Part shown: positions 49,047 through 58,007 of the stretch, one piece after another | Layout of the letters: every line of letters begins with the position of its first letter | Numbering within the stretch: position 1 is the stretch's first letter | NCBI GenBank assembly: GCA_025964695.1 | Contig: JAOPYK010000200.1 | Location: 1-64,000, forward strand | Source of the DNA: Streptosporangiaceae bacterium | Lineage (GTDB): Bacteria > Actinomycetota > Actinomycetes > Streptosporangiales > Streptosporangiaceae | Length of the DNA: 64,000 nt | Direction of reading: 5' to 3' | The notes under the pieces: model-generated | What the model saw: the letters and a program-made list of their open reading frames with translations, nothing else | Database searches by the model: none | Told to the model about the DNA's origin: nothing | Position numbers and translations under genes: made by a program

Positions 49047-50489
49047 TCAGCGTTCGGTCAGGCCCAGCAATTCGGCGGCGGCCCGGCCGTTGGCCCGGGC
49101 GGCGCCGTACGTCGCGATGTGCACCGCCGCGGGCCGCCAGACCGGCAGGCCCATCTCGACGATCACGGTGTCCGGGCGGGCCGCCAGCAACGCCAGCGCG
49201 AGCCGCCGCTGCTCAGGATGCCGGTGCGCGTCGCGTACGACCACGACCAGCGATCGATCCGCGGCGCGGGCCAGCAGCTTCGCCACGTCGGCGGTGGCGC
49301 CGTCGACCCGCTGGACCTCGCGTGCCCAGGGCGACAGGCCCCAGGGCACCGGACCCACGGCGATGTTGCCGGGTGCCTCCAGCTCGACGATCAGCGGATC
49401 GCGCAGTGCGGGCGGTTCGCCGGTGCGGTGAATCGCCCGCCGTGCGGCCTCCAGGCCGACCTGGGGCGTGGCGGGGCCCGCCGCCGGATGGCCGTTCGCC
49501 AGCCAGGCCTTGAGCCGCCCGGTCCGGTCCGCGGCCTCGGTGAGGCGCTCCTCGGACAGCCGCCCGGCCAGCACGGCGGCCACGATGGCCGCCAGGATCT
49601 CATCGATGCTGGCGGCGAACTCCCGGGAGCCGAGGCAGAGCAGGTCGGCGCCGGCGGACAGTGCTCGCACGGCCGCCTCGGGGATGCCGATGACACCGCT
49701 GGCGCCGTGCATGTCCAGCGCGTCGGTCACGATGACACCCTGGAACCCGAGCCTTTCCCGGAGGAGCCCCGTGATCGCCGCATGCGACATTGTCGCGGGA
49801 TCGCTCCCGGTCAGCCGGGGCAGGTTGATGTGCGCCGTCATGATCGACTTCGTGCCCGCGGTGATCGCGGCCCGGAACGGCATCAGCTCCCGGCGCTCCA
49901 GCAGGTCGAGGTCGGCGTCCACGACGGGCAGGCCGAGGTGCGAGTCGCCGACGGTCGCGCCATGGCCGGGGAAGTGCTTGGCGCAGGCGGCGACGCCCGC
50001 CTCCTGAAGCCCGGCTACGGCCGCGGCGGCGTGCCTGGCCACCAGCGCGGGGTCCGATCCGAAGGCCCGGACGCCGATGATGGGGTTGTCCTCTGCACTG
50101 TTGACGTCCACGGTCGGGGCGAGGTCGAGGTTGACGCCGACCTCGGTCAGTTCCGCGCCCAGCGAACAGTGCACCTGCCGGGTGAGCTCGACGTCGTCGA
50201 CCGCGCCGAGCGCGGCGTTCCCCGGATAGCGGCTGCCGGTCAGGTGGGCGAGGCGGGTGACGTCGCCGCCCTCCTCGTCGATCGAGATGATCGGATCGCC
50301 GGCCTCGCGCAGCTGCGCGGTGAGAGCCGCCAGCCGCTCGCGGTCCGGTACGTTGCCGTTCAGCGCGAACAGTGTCACGCCCCCGAGGCCGCGCTCCAGC
50401 TCGTCGAGCAGCCAGCCGGGCGCGGTGGCCCCCGGGACCGGCGCGAGGAGCGCCGACCGGGCGAGCCGGGCGATGGACTCGTCGCTCAT
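49047..50489 (-). CDS. glycoside hydrolase family 3 protein, NagZ-like beta-N-acetylhexosaminidase
   Basis: A 480-residue GH3 enzyme. The (beta/alpha)8 domain contains ISIDEEGGDVTRL, the substrate loop KHFPGHGATVGDSHLGLP (Lys-His/Asp-His dyad region of NagZ) and the nucleophile strand GVIVTDALDMHGA. A second alpha/beta domain forms the last ~140 residues. There is no signal peptide, so cytoplasmic recycling of GlcNAc-containing muropeptides or chitooligosaccharides is likely. It is divergent from a ROK regulator, suggesting amino-sugar control. Confidence 0.9.
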   Translation of the reverse strand: MSDESIARLARSALLAPVPGATAPGWLLDELERGLGGVTLFALNGNVPDRERLAALTAQLREAGDPIISIDEEGGDVTRLAHLTGSRYPGNAALGAVDDVELTRQVHCSLGAELTEVGVNLDLAPTVDVNSAEDNPIIGVRAFGSDPALVARHAAAAVAGLQEAGVAACAKHFPGHGATVGDSHLGLPVVDADLDLLERRELMPFRAAITAGTKSIMTAHINLPRLTGSDPATMSHAAITGLLRERLGFQGVIVTDALDMHGASGVIGIPEAAVRALSAGADLLCLGSREFAASIDEILAAIVAAVLAGRLSEERLTEAADRTGRLKAWLANGHPAAGPATPQVGLEAARRAIHRTGEPPALRDPLIVELEAPGNIAVGPVPWGLSPWAREVQRVDGATADVAKLLARAADRSLVVVVRDAHRHPEQRRLALALLAARPDTVIVEMGLPVWRPAAVHIATYGAARANGRAAAELLGLTER

Positions 50490-50678
50490 AGGGTGGTCTT
50501 CATGGGTCGTACCGGTTCCTTTTCCACGTGGCCTCCCGATAAGTGCGACCCTTCCCTCCGCCTGACCCGGCTCCGACCACGTAAGGTCCAGCCATGCCCG
50601 GCTTTGTTCCGCGTCGCCGGGGTGCCGGCCCCTCGCCCGGTCCAGGTTCTGGATCACGGCGTGCGTGGGTAAACTAAC

Positions 50679-50691
50679 AGGAAACTTTCCT
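50679..50691. promoter_or_regulatory. AGGAAACTTTCCT palindrome between GH3 and ROK genes
   Basis: A perfect 13-nt inverted repeat centred at 50685 in the most AT-rich part of the divergent spacer. It is a good operator candidate for the neighbouring ROK regulator and could control both genes. Confidence 0.6.
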
Positions 50692-50784
50692 AAATGAAAC
50701 CTGCCCTTAACGGTTTTGGAACTCGTTAACGATTTGAGATTTGCTGATGGTCGAGAGATTCGTCGACCGCTTTGAGATCGTTTA

Positions 50785-50829
50785 CGGCTTTGAGCCACAC
50801 GGCTTTGAGCCACACGGCTTTGAGATACA
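50785..50829. repeat. 15-nt tandem repeat abutting the ROK gene Shine-Dalgarno
   Basis: CGGCTTTGAGCCACA twice perfectly (50785-50799, 50800-50814), then CGGCTTTGAGATACA (50815-50829) and a degenerate copy upstream. The array ends directly at AGGAG of the ROK gene. Confidence 0.8.
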
Positions 50830-50840
50830 AGGAGTCCAGC

Positions 50841-52037
50841 ATGGCCAGACGTCCCGGGACGCCGAGGCTGCTGCGTGAACTGAACGACCGTGCCGCGCTG
50901 GAGCTGCTGATCGCCGAAGGGCCGCTGACCCGCGCCCAGATCGGCGAACGCACGGGTCTGTCCAAGGTGACCGCCTCCCAGCTGCTCGCCCGGCTCGAGG
51001 AACGGGGCTTGGTCGAGGTGGTGGGGGAGCAGGCCGGCGGACGCGGGCCCAACGCCGCCCTCTATGCCGTCGTCCCGGCCGCCGCGTACGTCGCGGGGCT
51101 CGAAGTCGGGCCCAACGGCGTGACCGCGGGGATCGCCGACATCACCGGCTGCATCATCGCCCAGGTCACGGTCGGCCTAGGCGACGCCGACGACCCGGTG
51201 GCCGTGGTCCACAGCGCCGTCACGAAGGCCTGCCGGTCGGCCAGGGTGCCGTTGTCCCGGCTGAGCGCCTTCGTCATCGGCACGCCCGGCGTGGTCGACC
51301 CCAGGACCGGTGACGTGCAGTTCGCCTTCGACCTGCCCACCTGGCACGAAGGCGTCCTCGACGGGCTGAGGACCGACCTTCGCCGGCCGGTCGTCATCGA
51401 GAACGACGTGAACCTGGTCGCCGTGGCCGAACGCGCGTACGGGGCGGCCCGGGACGCCGAGGACTTCGCGCTCATGTGGATGGACCGGGGCGTCGGCCTC
51501 GCCGTGGTGCTGGGCGGGCGAATCCACCGCGGCATCTCGGGCGGTGCCGGGGAGATCGGCTATCTGCCGGTGCCGGGCGTGCCGCTGCCCGAGGGCGTCA
51601 CCGAGTCGATGGCCTGGGGCAAGCCCGCGCTGGCCGGCGGGTTCGGATCCCTCGTCGGCGCGGACGCCGTGCTGGAGCTGGCACGGTCCCATGGGTTCAC
51701 CGAGCCGCGGTCCGCCACCGAATGCGTACGGGCCGCCGCCGCGGACGAGGAGCGTGGAGGGGCCTTCCTCGACGAGCTCGCCATCCGGATCTCCTACGGC
51801 GTGGCGTCGGTCAACATCGTGCTCGACCCCGGCCTGGTGGTGATCTCCGGTGAGATGGGACGCGCCGGAGGCGAGGCGCTCGCCGCCCGGGTGGAGCGGG
51901 CGGTGGCCCGGATCTCCCCGACCAGGCCGCGGATCGCGCTGACCCAGGTCGACGGGAACCCGGTGCTGCGCGGAGCGCTCTACTCCGCGGTCGAGCAGGC
52001 CCGGGAAGAGGTCTTCTCCTCCACCACCGACGACTGA
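50841..52037 (+). CDS. ROK-family transcriptional regulator (NagC/XylR type)
   Basis: A 398-residue repressor with an N-terminal winged helix (residues ~15-75: LLIAEGPLTRAQIGERTGLSKVTASQLLARLEERGLVEVV) and a sugar-kinase-like ROK domain (GLEVGPNGVTAGIADI, VIGTPGVVDPRTG, ENDVNLVAVAE, GRIHRGISGGAGEIGYLP). The CxCGxxGC zinc motif of most ROK proteins is absent. ROK regulators release DNA on binding sugars; the divergent GH3 hexosaminidase is the likely target. ATG 50841 has an AAGGAG Shine-Dalgarno. Confidence 0.9.
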   Translation: MARRPGTPRLLRELNDRAALELLIAEGPLTRAQIGERTGLSKVTASQLLARLEERGLVEVVGEQAGGRGPNAALYAVVPAAAYVAGLEVGPNGVTAGIADITGCIIAQVTVGLGDADDPVAVVHSAVTKACRSARVPLSRLSAFVIGTPGVVDPRTGDVQFAFDLPTWHEGVLDGLRTDLRRPVVIENDVNLVAVAERAYGAARDAEDFALMWMDRGVGLAVVLGGRIHRGISGGAGEIGYLPVPGVPLPEGVTESMAWGKPALAGGFGSLVGADAVLELARSHGFTEPRSATECVRAAAADEERGGAFLDELAIRISYGVASVNIVLDPGLVVISGEMGRAGGEALAARVERAVARISPTRPRIALTQVDGNPVLRGALYSAVEQAREEVFSSTTDD

Positions 52038-52218
52038 TCCGCCCGAGTCTGGCCTTCAGCCCGTCTTCAGTGGTCGCTGACCTTCGGCACAGGCCCGGCC
52101 AGCCGACGCCTCGGGTCCTGCTGGACCCGATCACGAACCGTCTGGCTGATCACCAGGCGCTTGCGGCGCTGCGCTATCGTCCATCGAGTCGTCGATGTCA
52201 TGCCGGCTCCCCGTAACC

Positions 52219-52241
52219 GGTGGCGTGGCGCCCACGCCACC
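52219..52241. terminator. hairpin between convergent ROK and lhr genes
   Basis: GGTGGCGTGG (52219-52228) pairs perfectly with CCACGCCACC (52232-52241) around a 3-nt loop. It is probably bidirectional. The rest of the 344-nt gap carries the repeat below and no supported gene. Confidence 0.7.
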
Positions 52242-52250
52242 ACTGACCCC

Positions 52251-52292
52251 GTTGACCACCATGGTCTCGAAGTTGACCACCATGGTCTCGAA
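52251..52292. repeat. perfect 21-nt tandem duplication
   Basis: The unit starting GTTGACCACCATGGTCTC (52251-52271) is repeated exactly at 52272-52292. It includes the palindrome CCATGG. It is absent from the flanking genes and very recent, as there are no differences. Confidence 0.8.
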
Positions 52293-52381
52293 AACGCCGG
52301 GCCCGGCGCATCCGCCGAGCGAATGATTCGTCGTCGGCCCCTAGGACGAACGAAGTGGACCTCCGGATTATTGCCGCGGCC

Positions 52382-55300
52382 TCATTGCCGCAGCCGAAGC
52401 CCGCGCGGGGTGGGATGGAAGCCCGCCGCCTCCAGCGCCTCCGCCAGCGGTGAGCCGCCGATCGGCTCCCCGTCGACGCGCTCCACCGTGAGCTTGCCCA
52501 GCGCTCCCTCCCGGATGGCCAGGGCCAGCGCGTCGACGGCCGGTTGCAGGGCCGCGCCCTCCTCGCCGGGCGGCTGGAAGGACAGCAACGTGCGGCCGCC
52601 CCGCTCCACGTACAGGACGAGGTCTCCGTCGACGAGCACGACCAAGGCTCCCGCCTTGCGCCCGGGCTTGTGGCCGCTGACGGCCTCCGGCCGGCCCTCG
52701 GCGCCCGCGCGCCCGGCCTCCGGCCACGGCAGCGCCGCGCCGTACGGATTGGCGGGGTCGGCCGCGGCCAGCACCAGCGTGCGGTGTCCCCGGTCCCTGC
52801 CTCGGCCGGCGGCCGGCACGGACCATGGGTCGTCGACCGGTTCCGGTCGCACGTCCCGCATCGCCCGCAGCCGGTCCACGGCCCCCGGCAGGGCGAACTG
52901 GGCGGCGCCCAGCCCCTCCACGAAGTAGCCGCGACGGCACCGGCCGCCCTCCTCGAAGGCACGCAGCACCGGATACACCGCCGCGAACCCGCCCGGAGTA
53001 CGCTCGGCGGCCACCGCGCCACGGATCACGACGCCGTACCGCTCGAGCAGCACCTCGGCGAGCGCGTGCGCCCGGCGGGTGCGGTCGGTGTCGCGGGCGG
53101 GCGCGAGCCACCACCGGCCCGCCACGGTCGGCGGCCCGGTCCGGGACGGGAGCACGGGCCGTCCCCGGCGAGCGGTGCTCCGCGACCGGTGCGCCGGACG
53201 CCCCGATCCCAGCGTGGTGCGCAGCGGCGCGAGCGTGTCGTTGGTCACATGCCCGGCCCACACCAGGTCCCACAGCACCGTGGCCAGTTCCTGGTCGGTC
53301 ACCCGGGCCGGCCGGGCCGCCGCCTGTTCTCCGGCGGCCTGGTCTCCCGTTGTGTGTCCGCCGGTTGCCCGGTCACCGATTGCCTGGTCACCGGATGCCT
53401 GGTCACCGGACGGGAGCGCCGCCGGTGTGGCGCCGATCCGGATGCCGTTGATCCGATCGGAAAGCGTACGGAAGAACAGCGCGCTGCCGTCGGCCAAGGC
53501 CTCCAGCACCTTCTCGTGCAGCGGGGTCAGCGTGATCTCACCCGGGTCGGCCATGAGCCGCGGGGCGGTGTCGGCCAGGTACAGCGAGATCCAGCCGTCG
53601 CCGCCGGGCAGTGCGCCCTGCCCGGCCCAGACGACCTCCCCGGTGGAGGTCAGCTCGTCCAGCATCGCCGGGGAGTAGCCCGGGACCCGGGCCGGCAGGA
53701 TCAGCGACTCCAGTGCCGAGGCGGGCACCGCGGCGCCCTGCAACTGCTCGATCGCCTGCACCAGCGCGTCGATGCCCCGCAGCCTGCCGGTCCCGATGCC
53801 GTGCCAGGCGGGCAGGAAACGGCCCAGGGACTCCGGCGGGGACGGCTCCACCTCCGCGCGCAGCCGGGCCAGCGACCTGCGGCGCAGCATCCGCAGGACG
53901 CCCGCGTCGCACCACTCCGTCCCCGGCGGCCCCGACAGGGCCTCTACCGGCAGGAACTCACCCTCGACCACCCGTCCGCCGGTTGCCAGCCGGCGCAGGG
54001 TCTCGGTCACCACCGCGCCGCCCAGCCCGAAGCGCGCGGCGGCGTCGGCGGCCCGGAACGGCCCGTGGGTCCTGGCGTACCGGCTGAGCAGGTCACCGAG
54101 CGGATCGGCGACCGGCTCGAGGAACGCCTCGGGAATGCCGACGGGCAGCGGCACCCCGAGGGCGTCCTGAAGCCGGCCGGCGTCCTCGATCGCCGCCCAT
54201 CGCTCGGCACCACTCATCCGGATCTGGATCGCGCGCCGGGACTCCGCCAGCCCGGCCAGCCACCCGGCCACCTCCCCGGTGGCCTCCGGCGCGCAGCGTT
54301 CGGCCACCTCGCCGGTGGCCAGCGGACCCAGCTGGCGGAGCAGGTCGGCGACGCCCTCGGCGTCCCGGGCCCGCCGGTCGGCGGCGAGCCGCTGCAACTC
54401 CCGCTTCGCCTCGGCCACCACCTCGGGATCCAGCAGCTCACGCAGGTCCGACTGGCCCAGCAGCTCGGCCAGCAGGGCCGAGTCCAGGGCCAGCGCCTGG
54501 GCACGCCGCTCGGCCAGCGGGGCGTCGCCCGCGTACATGAACGCGCCGACGTAGTGGAACAGCAGGGAGCGGGCGAACGGGGAAGGCGTGGCGGTCTCGA
54601 CCTCGACCAGCCGAGCCGTCCGGCCCGCCAGATCACGCATCAGCTGGATCAGCCCCGGCACGTCGAAGACGTCCTGCAGGCATTCCCGCATCGTCTCCAG
54701 CACGATCGGGAACGAGGCGTACTTGCCGGCCACGGCCAGCAGCTGCGACGACCGCTGGCGCTGCTGCCACAGCGGCATGCGCTTGTCCGGGCGGCGCCGC
54801 GGCAGCAGCAGCGAACGGGCCGCGCACTCCCGGAACCGCGCCGCGAACAGCGCCGAGGAACCCAGCTCGTCGACCACGATCCGCTCGATCTCCTCGGGCT
54901 CGAAGAGGACCAGGTCGGCCGGCGGGACCGTACTGGAGGCGCCCTCATCGAAGAGCATCGAGTCGGTGTCGGGGATGCGCAGCACGATCCCGTCGTCGGC
55001 GTGCATCGCCTGGGCGTCCACGCCGTACCGCTCCCGTAGCCGGGCCGCGATGGCCAGGGCCCACGGCGCGTGCACCAGAGCGCCGTACGGCGAGTGCAGT
55101 ACCAGCCGCCAGTCGCCCAGCTCGTCACGGAAGCGCTCGACCACCAGCGTGCGGTCGTCGGGCACATGCAGGGTGGCCTCGCGCTGCTCGGCCAGATAGG
55201 ACACCAGGTTGCCGGCCGCCCACTCGTCCAGGCCCGCCGCGGCCACCCGCTGCCGCGCGGTCTCGGGTGCCATGCCGGCCAGCTCGCGGGTGAACGCGCC

Positions 55301-57133
55301 CAGCGCCCGGCCCAGCTCGACTGGGCGCCCCGGGGAGTCGCCATGCCAGAACGGCAGTTTCCCGGGCTGCCCGGGAGCCGGCGAGACCAGCACCCGGTCC
55401 GGGGTGATGTCCTCGATCCGCCATGAGGAGGCGCCCAGCACGAAGACGTCGCCGATCCGCGACTCGTACACCATCTCCTCGTCCAGCTCGCCCACCCGGG
55501 AGGACTTCTCGCCGACCAGGAAGACCCCGAACAGGCCGCGGTCAGGGATGGTCCCGCCGCTGGTGACGGCGAGTCGCTGGGAGCCCGGCCGGTCACGCAA
55601 CGTGCCGGTCACCCGGTCCCACACCAGCCGGGGCCGCAGCTCCCCGAACTCGTCGCTCGGATAACGCCCTGCCAGCATGTCCAGCGTGGCCTCCAGCGCC
55701 GACCGGGGGAGGGTGGCGTACGGCGCGGCCCGCCGTACGAGCGTCTCCACCTCGTCGACCGTCCACTCGTCCATCGCGACCATGGCCACGATCTGCTGGG
55801 CCAGGACGTCCAGCGGATTGCGGGGATAGCGCAGCGCCTCGATCCGCCCGTCGCGCATCCGCTCCGCCACCACCGCCGTCTGCACCAGATCCCCCCGGTA
55901 TTTCGGGAAGATCACGCCTTTGGAGATCGCGCCGACCTGATGGCCCGCCCGGCCTATCCGCTGCAGGCCACTGGCCACCGACGGCGGCGACTCGACCTGC
56001 ACCACCAGGTCCACCGCGCCCATGTCGATGCCGAGCTCCAGGCTGGAGGTCGCCACCACCGCGGGCAGCCGGCCCTGCTTGAGGGCCTCCTCGATGACGG
56101 CCCGCTCCTCCTTGGACACCGAACCGTGGTGCGCCCGCGCGACCTCCTGCGGGGCGCCCTTCAACGCGCCGGCCTGGGCCATCGTCTCGGCCGGGGCGAG
56201 GTCTTCTGGCAGCGCCTCTCCGTTCGCGCGCTCGTAGGCGAGCTCGTTCAGCTTCCCGCAGAGCCGCTCGGCCAGCCGCCGGGAGTTGGCGAAAACGATC
56301 GTCGACCGATGCGCCTCGATCAGGTCGAGCAACCGCTCCTCGACATGTGGCCAGATCGAGCGCCGCGAGGGCTCGAGCTCCAGGTCCCCGGCGGACTCCC
56401 CGGGCTCGGCCATGTCCTCGATCGGCACGATGATCCGGAGCTCGAAGACCTTCTCGTTCGGCGGCTGTACCACGGTCGCGGGCCGGGCGCCGCCGAGATA
56501 GGCCGCCACCTCCGCCACGGGCCGTACGGTCGCCGACAGCCCGATGCGCTGGGCCGGTCGCTCCAGCAGGGCGTCCAGCCGCTCCAGCGACAGCGCCAGA
56601 TGGGAGCCGCGCTTGGTGGCGGCCACCGCGTGCACCTCATCGATGATCACGGTCTCGATCCCCCGGAGCGACTCTCTGGCCTGCGAGGTCAGCATCAGGA
56701 AGAGCGACTCCGGGGTGGTGATGAGGATGTCCGGCGGACGGGAGACCAGCCGCCGCCGCTCGTCGGGGCGGGTGTCGCCGGACCGCACGCCGACCCGGAC
56801 GTCCGGCTCGGCCAGCCCGAGCCGGCGCGCCGCCTGCCGGATGCCGGTCAGCGGTGCCCGCAGGTTGCGCTCCACGTCCACCGCGAGGGCCTTCAGCGGC
56901 GAGACGTACAGCACCCGGGTGCGGTGCTTGGGGTTCTCGGGGGCCGGTGTGGCGGCCAGCCGGTCCAGCGACCACAGGAAGGCGGCCAGGGTCTTGCCCG
57001 AACCGGTCGGCGCGACGACCAGGGTGTTGTCGCCACGTGAGATGGCCTCCCAGGCGCCGGCCTGCGCGGCGGTGGGGGCTGGAAACGCCCCCGTGAACCA
57101 GGCACGGGTGGCGGCTGAGAAGCGGTCGGGCAT
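52382..57133 (-). CDS. lhr: large ATP-dependent helicase Lhr
   Basis: A 1583-residue SF2 DNA helicase/translocase implicated in DNA repair in mycobacteria and Pseudomonas. The Lhr core has Walker A APTGSGKT (Lys47), DEVH (165-168), a GLSATVRP motif III, and HHGSVSKEER and QRIGRAGH motifs. Winged-helix and beta-barrel modules and the long C-terminal Lhr-CTD domain follow. Residues ~1241-1267 are an inserted pentapeptide repeat (GDQAS-like) not expected in the family. ATG 57133 has CATTAT six bases upstream, predicting a leaderless mRNA, and no alternative start fits. It is divergent from DUF3046. Confidence 0.95.
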   Translation of the reverse strand: MPDRFSAATRAWFTGAFPAPTAAQAGAWEAISRGDNTLVVAPTGSGKTLAAFLWSLDRLAATPAPENPKHRTRVLYVSPLKALAVDVERNLRAPLTGIRQAARRLGLAEPDVRVGVRSGDTRPDERRRLVSRPPDILITTPESLFLMLTSQARESLRGIETVIIDEVHAVAATKRGSHLALSLERLDALLERPAQRIGLSATVRPVAEVAAYLGGARPATVVQPPNEKVFELRIIVPIEDMAEPGESAGDLELEPSRRSIWPHVEERLLDLIEAHRSTIVFANSRRLAERLCGKLNELAYERANGEALPEDLAPAETMAQAGALKGAPQEVARAHHGSVSKEERAVIEEALKQGRLPAVVATSSLELGIDMGAVDLVVQVESPPSVASGLQRIGRAGHQVGAISKGVIFPKYRGDLVQTAVVAERMRDGRIEALRYPRNPLDVLAQQIVAMVAMDEWTVDEVETLVRRAAPYATLPRSALEATLDMLAGRYPSDEFGELRPRLVWDRVTGTLRDRPGSQRLAVTSGGTIPDRGLFGVFLVGEKSSRVGELDEEMVYESRIGDVFVLGASSWRIEDITPDRVLVSPAPGQPGKLPFWHGDSPGRPVELGRALGAFTRELAGMAPETARQRVAAAGLDEWAAGNLVSYLAEQREATLHVPDDRTLVVERFRDELGDWRLVLHSPYGALVHAPWALAIAARLRERYGVDAQAMHADDGIVLRIPDTDSMLFDEGASSTVPPADLVLFEPEEIERIVVDELGSSALFAARFRECAARSLLLPRRRPDKRMPLWQQRQRSSQLLAVAGKYASFPIVLETMRECLQDVFDVPGLIQLMRDLAGRTARLVEVETATPSPFARSLLFHYVGAFMYAGDAPLAERRAQALALDSALLAELLGQSDLRELLDPEVVAEAKRELQRLAADRRARDAEGVADLLRQLGPLATGEVAERCAPEATGEVAGWLAGLAESRRAIQIRMSGAERWAAIEDAGRLQDALGVPLPVGIPEAFLEPVADPLGDLLSRYARTHGPFRAADAAARFGLGGAVVTETLRRLATGGRVVEGEFLPVEALSGPPGTEWCDAGVLRMLRRRSLARLRAEVEPSPPESLGRFLPAWHGIGTGRLRGIDALVQAIEQLQGAAVPASALESLILPARVPGYSPAMLDELTSTGEVVWAGQGALPGGDGWISLYLADTAPRLMADPGEITLTPLHEKVLEALADGSALFFRTLSDRINGIRIGATPAALPSGDQASGDQAIGDRATGGHTTGDQAAGEQAAARPARVTDQELATVLWDLVWAGHVTNDTLAPLRTTLGSGRPAHRSRSTARRGRPVLPSRTGPPTVAGRWWLAPARDTDRTRRAHALAEVLLERYGVVIRGAVAAERTPGGFAAVYPVLRAFEEGGRCRRGYFVEGLGAAQFALPGAVDRLRAMRDVRPEPVDDPWSVPAAGRGRDRGHRTLVLAAADPANPYGAALPWPEAGRAGAEGRPEAVSGHKPGRKAGALVVLVDGDLVLYVERGGRTLLSFQPPGEEGAALQPAVDALALAIREGALGKLTVERVDGEPIGGSPLAEALEAAGFHPTPRGLRLRQ
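53334..53411. repeat. in-frame 15-nt minisatellite inside lhr
   Basis: Units like ATGCCTGGTCACCGG repeat with a 15-nt period and encode GDQAS/GDQAI/GDRAT/GGHTT/GDQAA/GEQAA pentapeptides. The array is in frame and lies in a linker of the C-terminal half. Confidence 0.75.
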
Positions 57134-57139
57134 CCCTCT

Positions 57140-57145
57140 ATAATG
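57140..57145 (-). promoter_or_regulatory. -10 element of a probable leaderless lhr promoter
   Basis: Minus-strand CATTAT, six bases (AGAGGG), then the ATG of lhr at 57133. AGAGGG is too close to act as a Shine-Dalgarno. Confidence 0.45.
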
Positions 57146-57227
57146 CCCCGGCCCACTCGATGCACGGACCGGTCGCCTCCATGGCCGCCCGGGCTCTGCG
57201 CGGGACCGGCGATGGCGCCGCAACCGG

Positions 57228-57233
57228 TAGCTT
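57228..57233 (+). promoter_or_regulatory. -10 element of a probable leaderless DUF3046 promoter
   Basis: TAGCTT, six bases (GAGCGA), then GTG 57240. It is back-to-back with the lhr promoter in a 106-nt divergent spacer. Confidence 0.45.
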
Positions 57234-57239
57234 GAGCGA

Positions 57240-57524
57240 GTGCGGCTCACGATGTTCTGGCAGCGGATGAACGAGCAGTTCGGCGAGGCCTACGCGGCCA
57301 GCGTCGCCAAGGACTACGTCATCGCCGAACTCGGCGGCCGCACGATCGAACAGGCACTCGCCGACGGAGACAGCGCCAAGAGCGTGTGGGCCGCCGTCTG
57401 CGTCACTTTCGCCTCCCCAGTGAAGCTCGGCGGACCCCGCCGTCCCGACCCGGCGGCGCCGGCGAGCTCACGCCTACGCCACCGGATCGGGACGGTCCGG
57501 TTCAGATCACGGAGACGCCGGTGA
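57240..57524 (+). CDS. DUF3046 protein with basic C-terminal extension
   Basis: The first ~58 residues (RLTMFWQRMNEQFGEAYAAS, KDYVIAELGGRTIEQALADG, VWAAVC) are the actinobacterial DUF3046 family, found upstream of recA. Family members are about 60-70 residues; this frame continues to 94 with an Arg/Pro-rich tail ending RFRSRRRR, overlapping the 3' end of the convergent DUF350 gene by 23 nt. The tail probably reflects loss of the original stop codon or a frameshift. Function is unknown. Confidence 0.8.
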   Translation: MRLTMFWQRMNEQFGEAYAASVAKDYVIAELGGRTIEQALADGDSAKSVWAAVCVTFASPVKLGGPRRPDPAAPASSRLRHRIGTVRFRSRRRR

Positions 57525-57951
57525 CCAGGCCGATCATCACATAGGTCGCGGCCAGCAGCAGGGCGGCGGGCTCCAGCTTCTCCTCCTGGCACAGACCGCT
57601 GATCTTCACCCCGATCAGCAGGTTGAAGACCAGCATCGCGATCGCCTGCACGACGATCCCGACCACGCCGTAGACGACGGTGGCGATCAGGCCCTCGCCG
57701 AGATTGCCCTCGGCCCCGTAGATGGAGGCGGCCACGATCAGGCCGACCGCGACCATCGCCGCGGTCGCGAGCGCCGTGGCGTTCGGATTGCGCTCCTGCC
57801 GGATCACCGAGATCAGCCTGCCCGGCGTGGCCAGGTCCACCACGTAGAAACCTGCCACGAACAGGACCAGGCCGACACCGGCGTACGCCGAGATCGCCGC
57901 CGTGTTGTGGCCCAGCGTCGAAACAAAGCCGCTTTCCAGCGCCAGTGCCAT
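57502..57951 (-). CDS. DUF350 family membrane protein (YjfL-like)
   Basis: A 149-residue protein with four helices (AYAGVGLVLFVAGFYVVDLATPG, ATAAMVAVGLIVAASIYGAE, ATVVYGVVGIVVQAIAMLVFNLL, PAALLLAATYVMIGLVTGVSVI) forming two DUF350 repeats. ATG 57951 has AAGGAG upstream. It follows the glutathionylspermidine-synthase-like gene by 51 nt on the same strand. In enterobacteria the homologous yjfL sits with yjfC and a YgiB-type lipoprotein, the same trio as here; biochemical function is not established. Confidence 0.88.
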   Translation of the reverse strand: MALALESGFVSTLGHNTAAISAYAGVGLVLFVAGFYVVDLATPGRLISVIRQERNPNATALATAAMVAVGLIVAASIYGAEGNLGEGLIATVVYGVVGIVVQAIAMLVFNLLIGVKISGLCQEEKLEPAALLLAATYVMIGLVTGVSVI

Positions 57952-57979
57952 GTTGCTCCTTAAAAGGGGATGCCTGAAG

Positions 57980-58007
57980 GGGGTCGCTTCAGAGGGGTCG
58001 CTTCAGA
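57980..58007. repeat. 14-nt tandem duplication at the 3' end of the synthase-like gene
   Basis: GGGGTCGCTTCAGA occurs twice perfectly (57980-57993, 57994-58007). The second copy contains the stop codon of the 58003-59160 gene. Confidence 0.7.
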
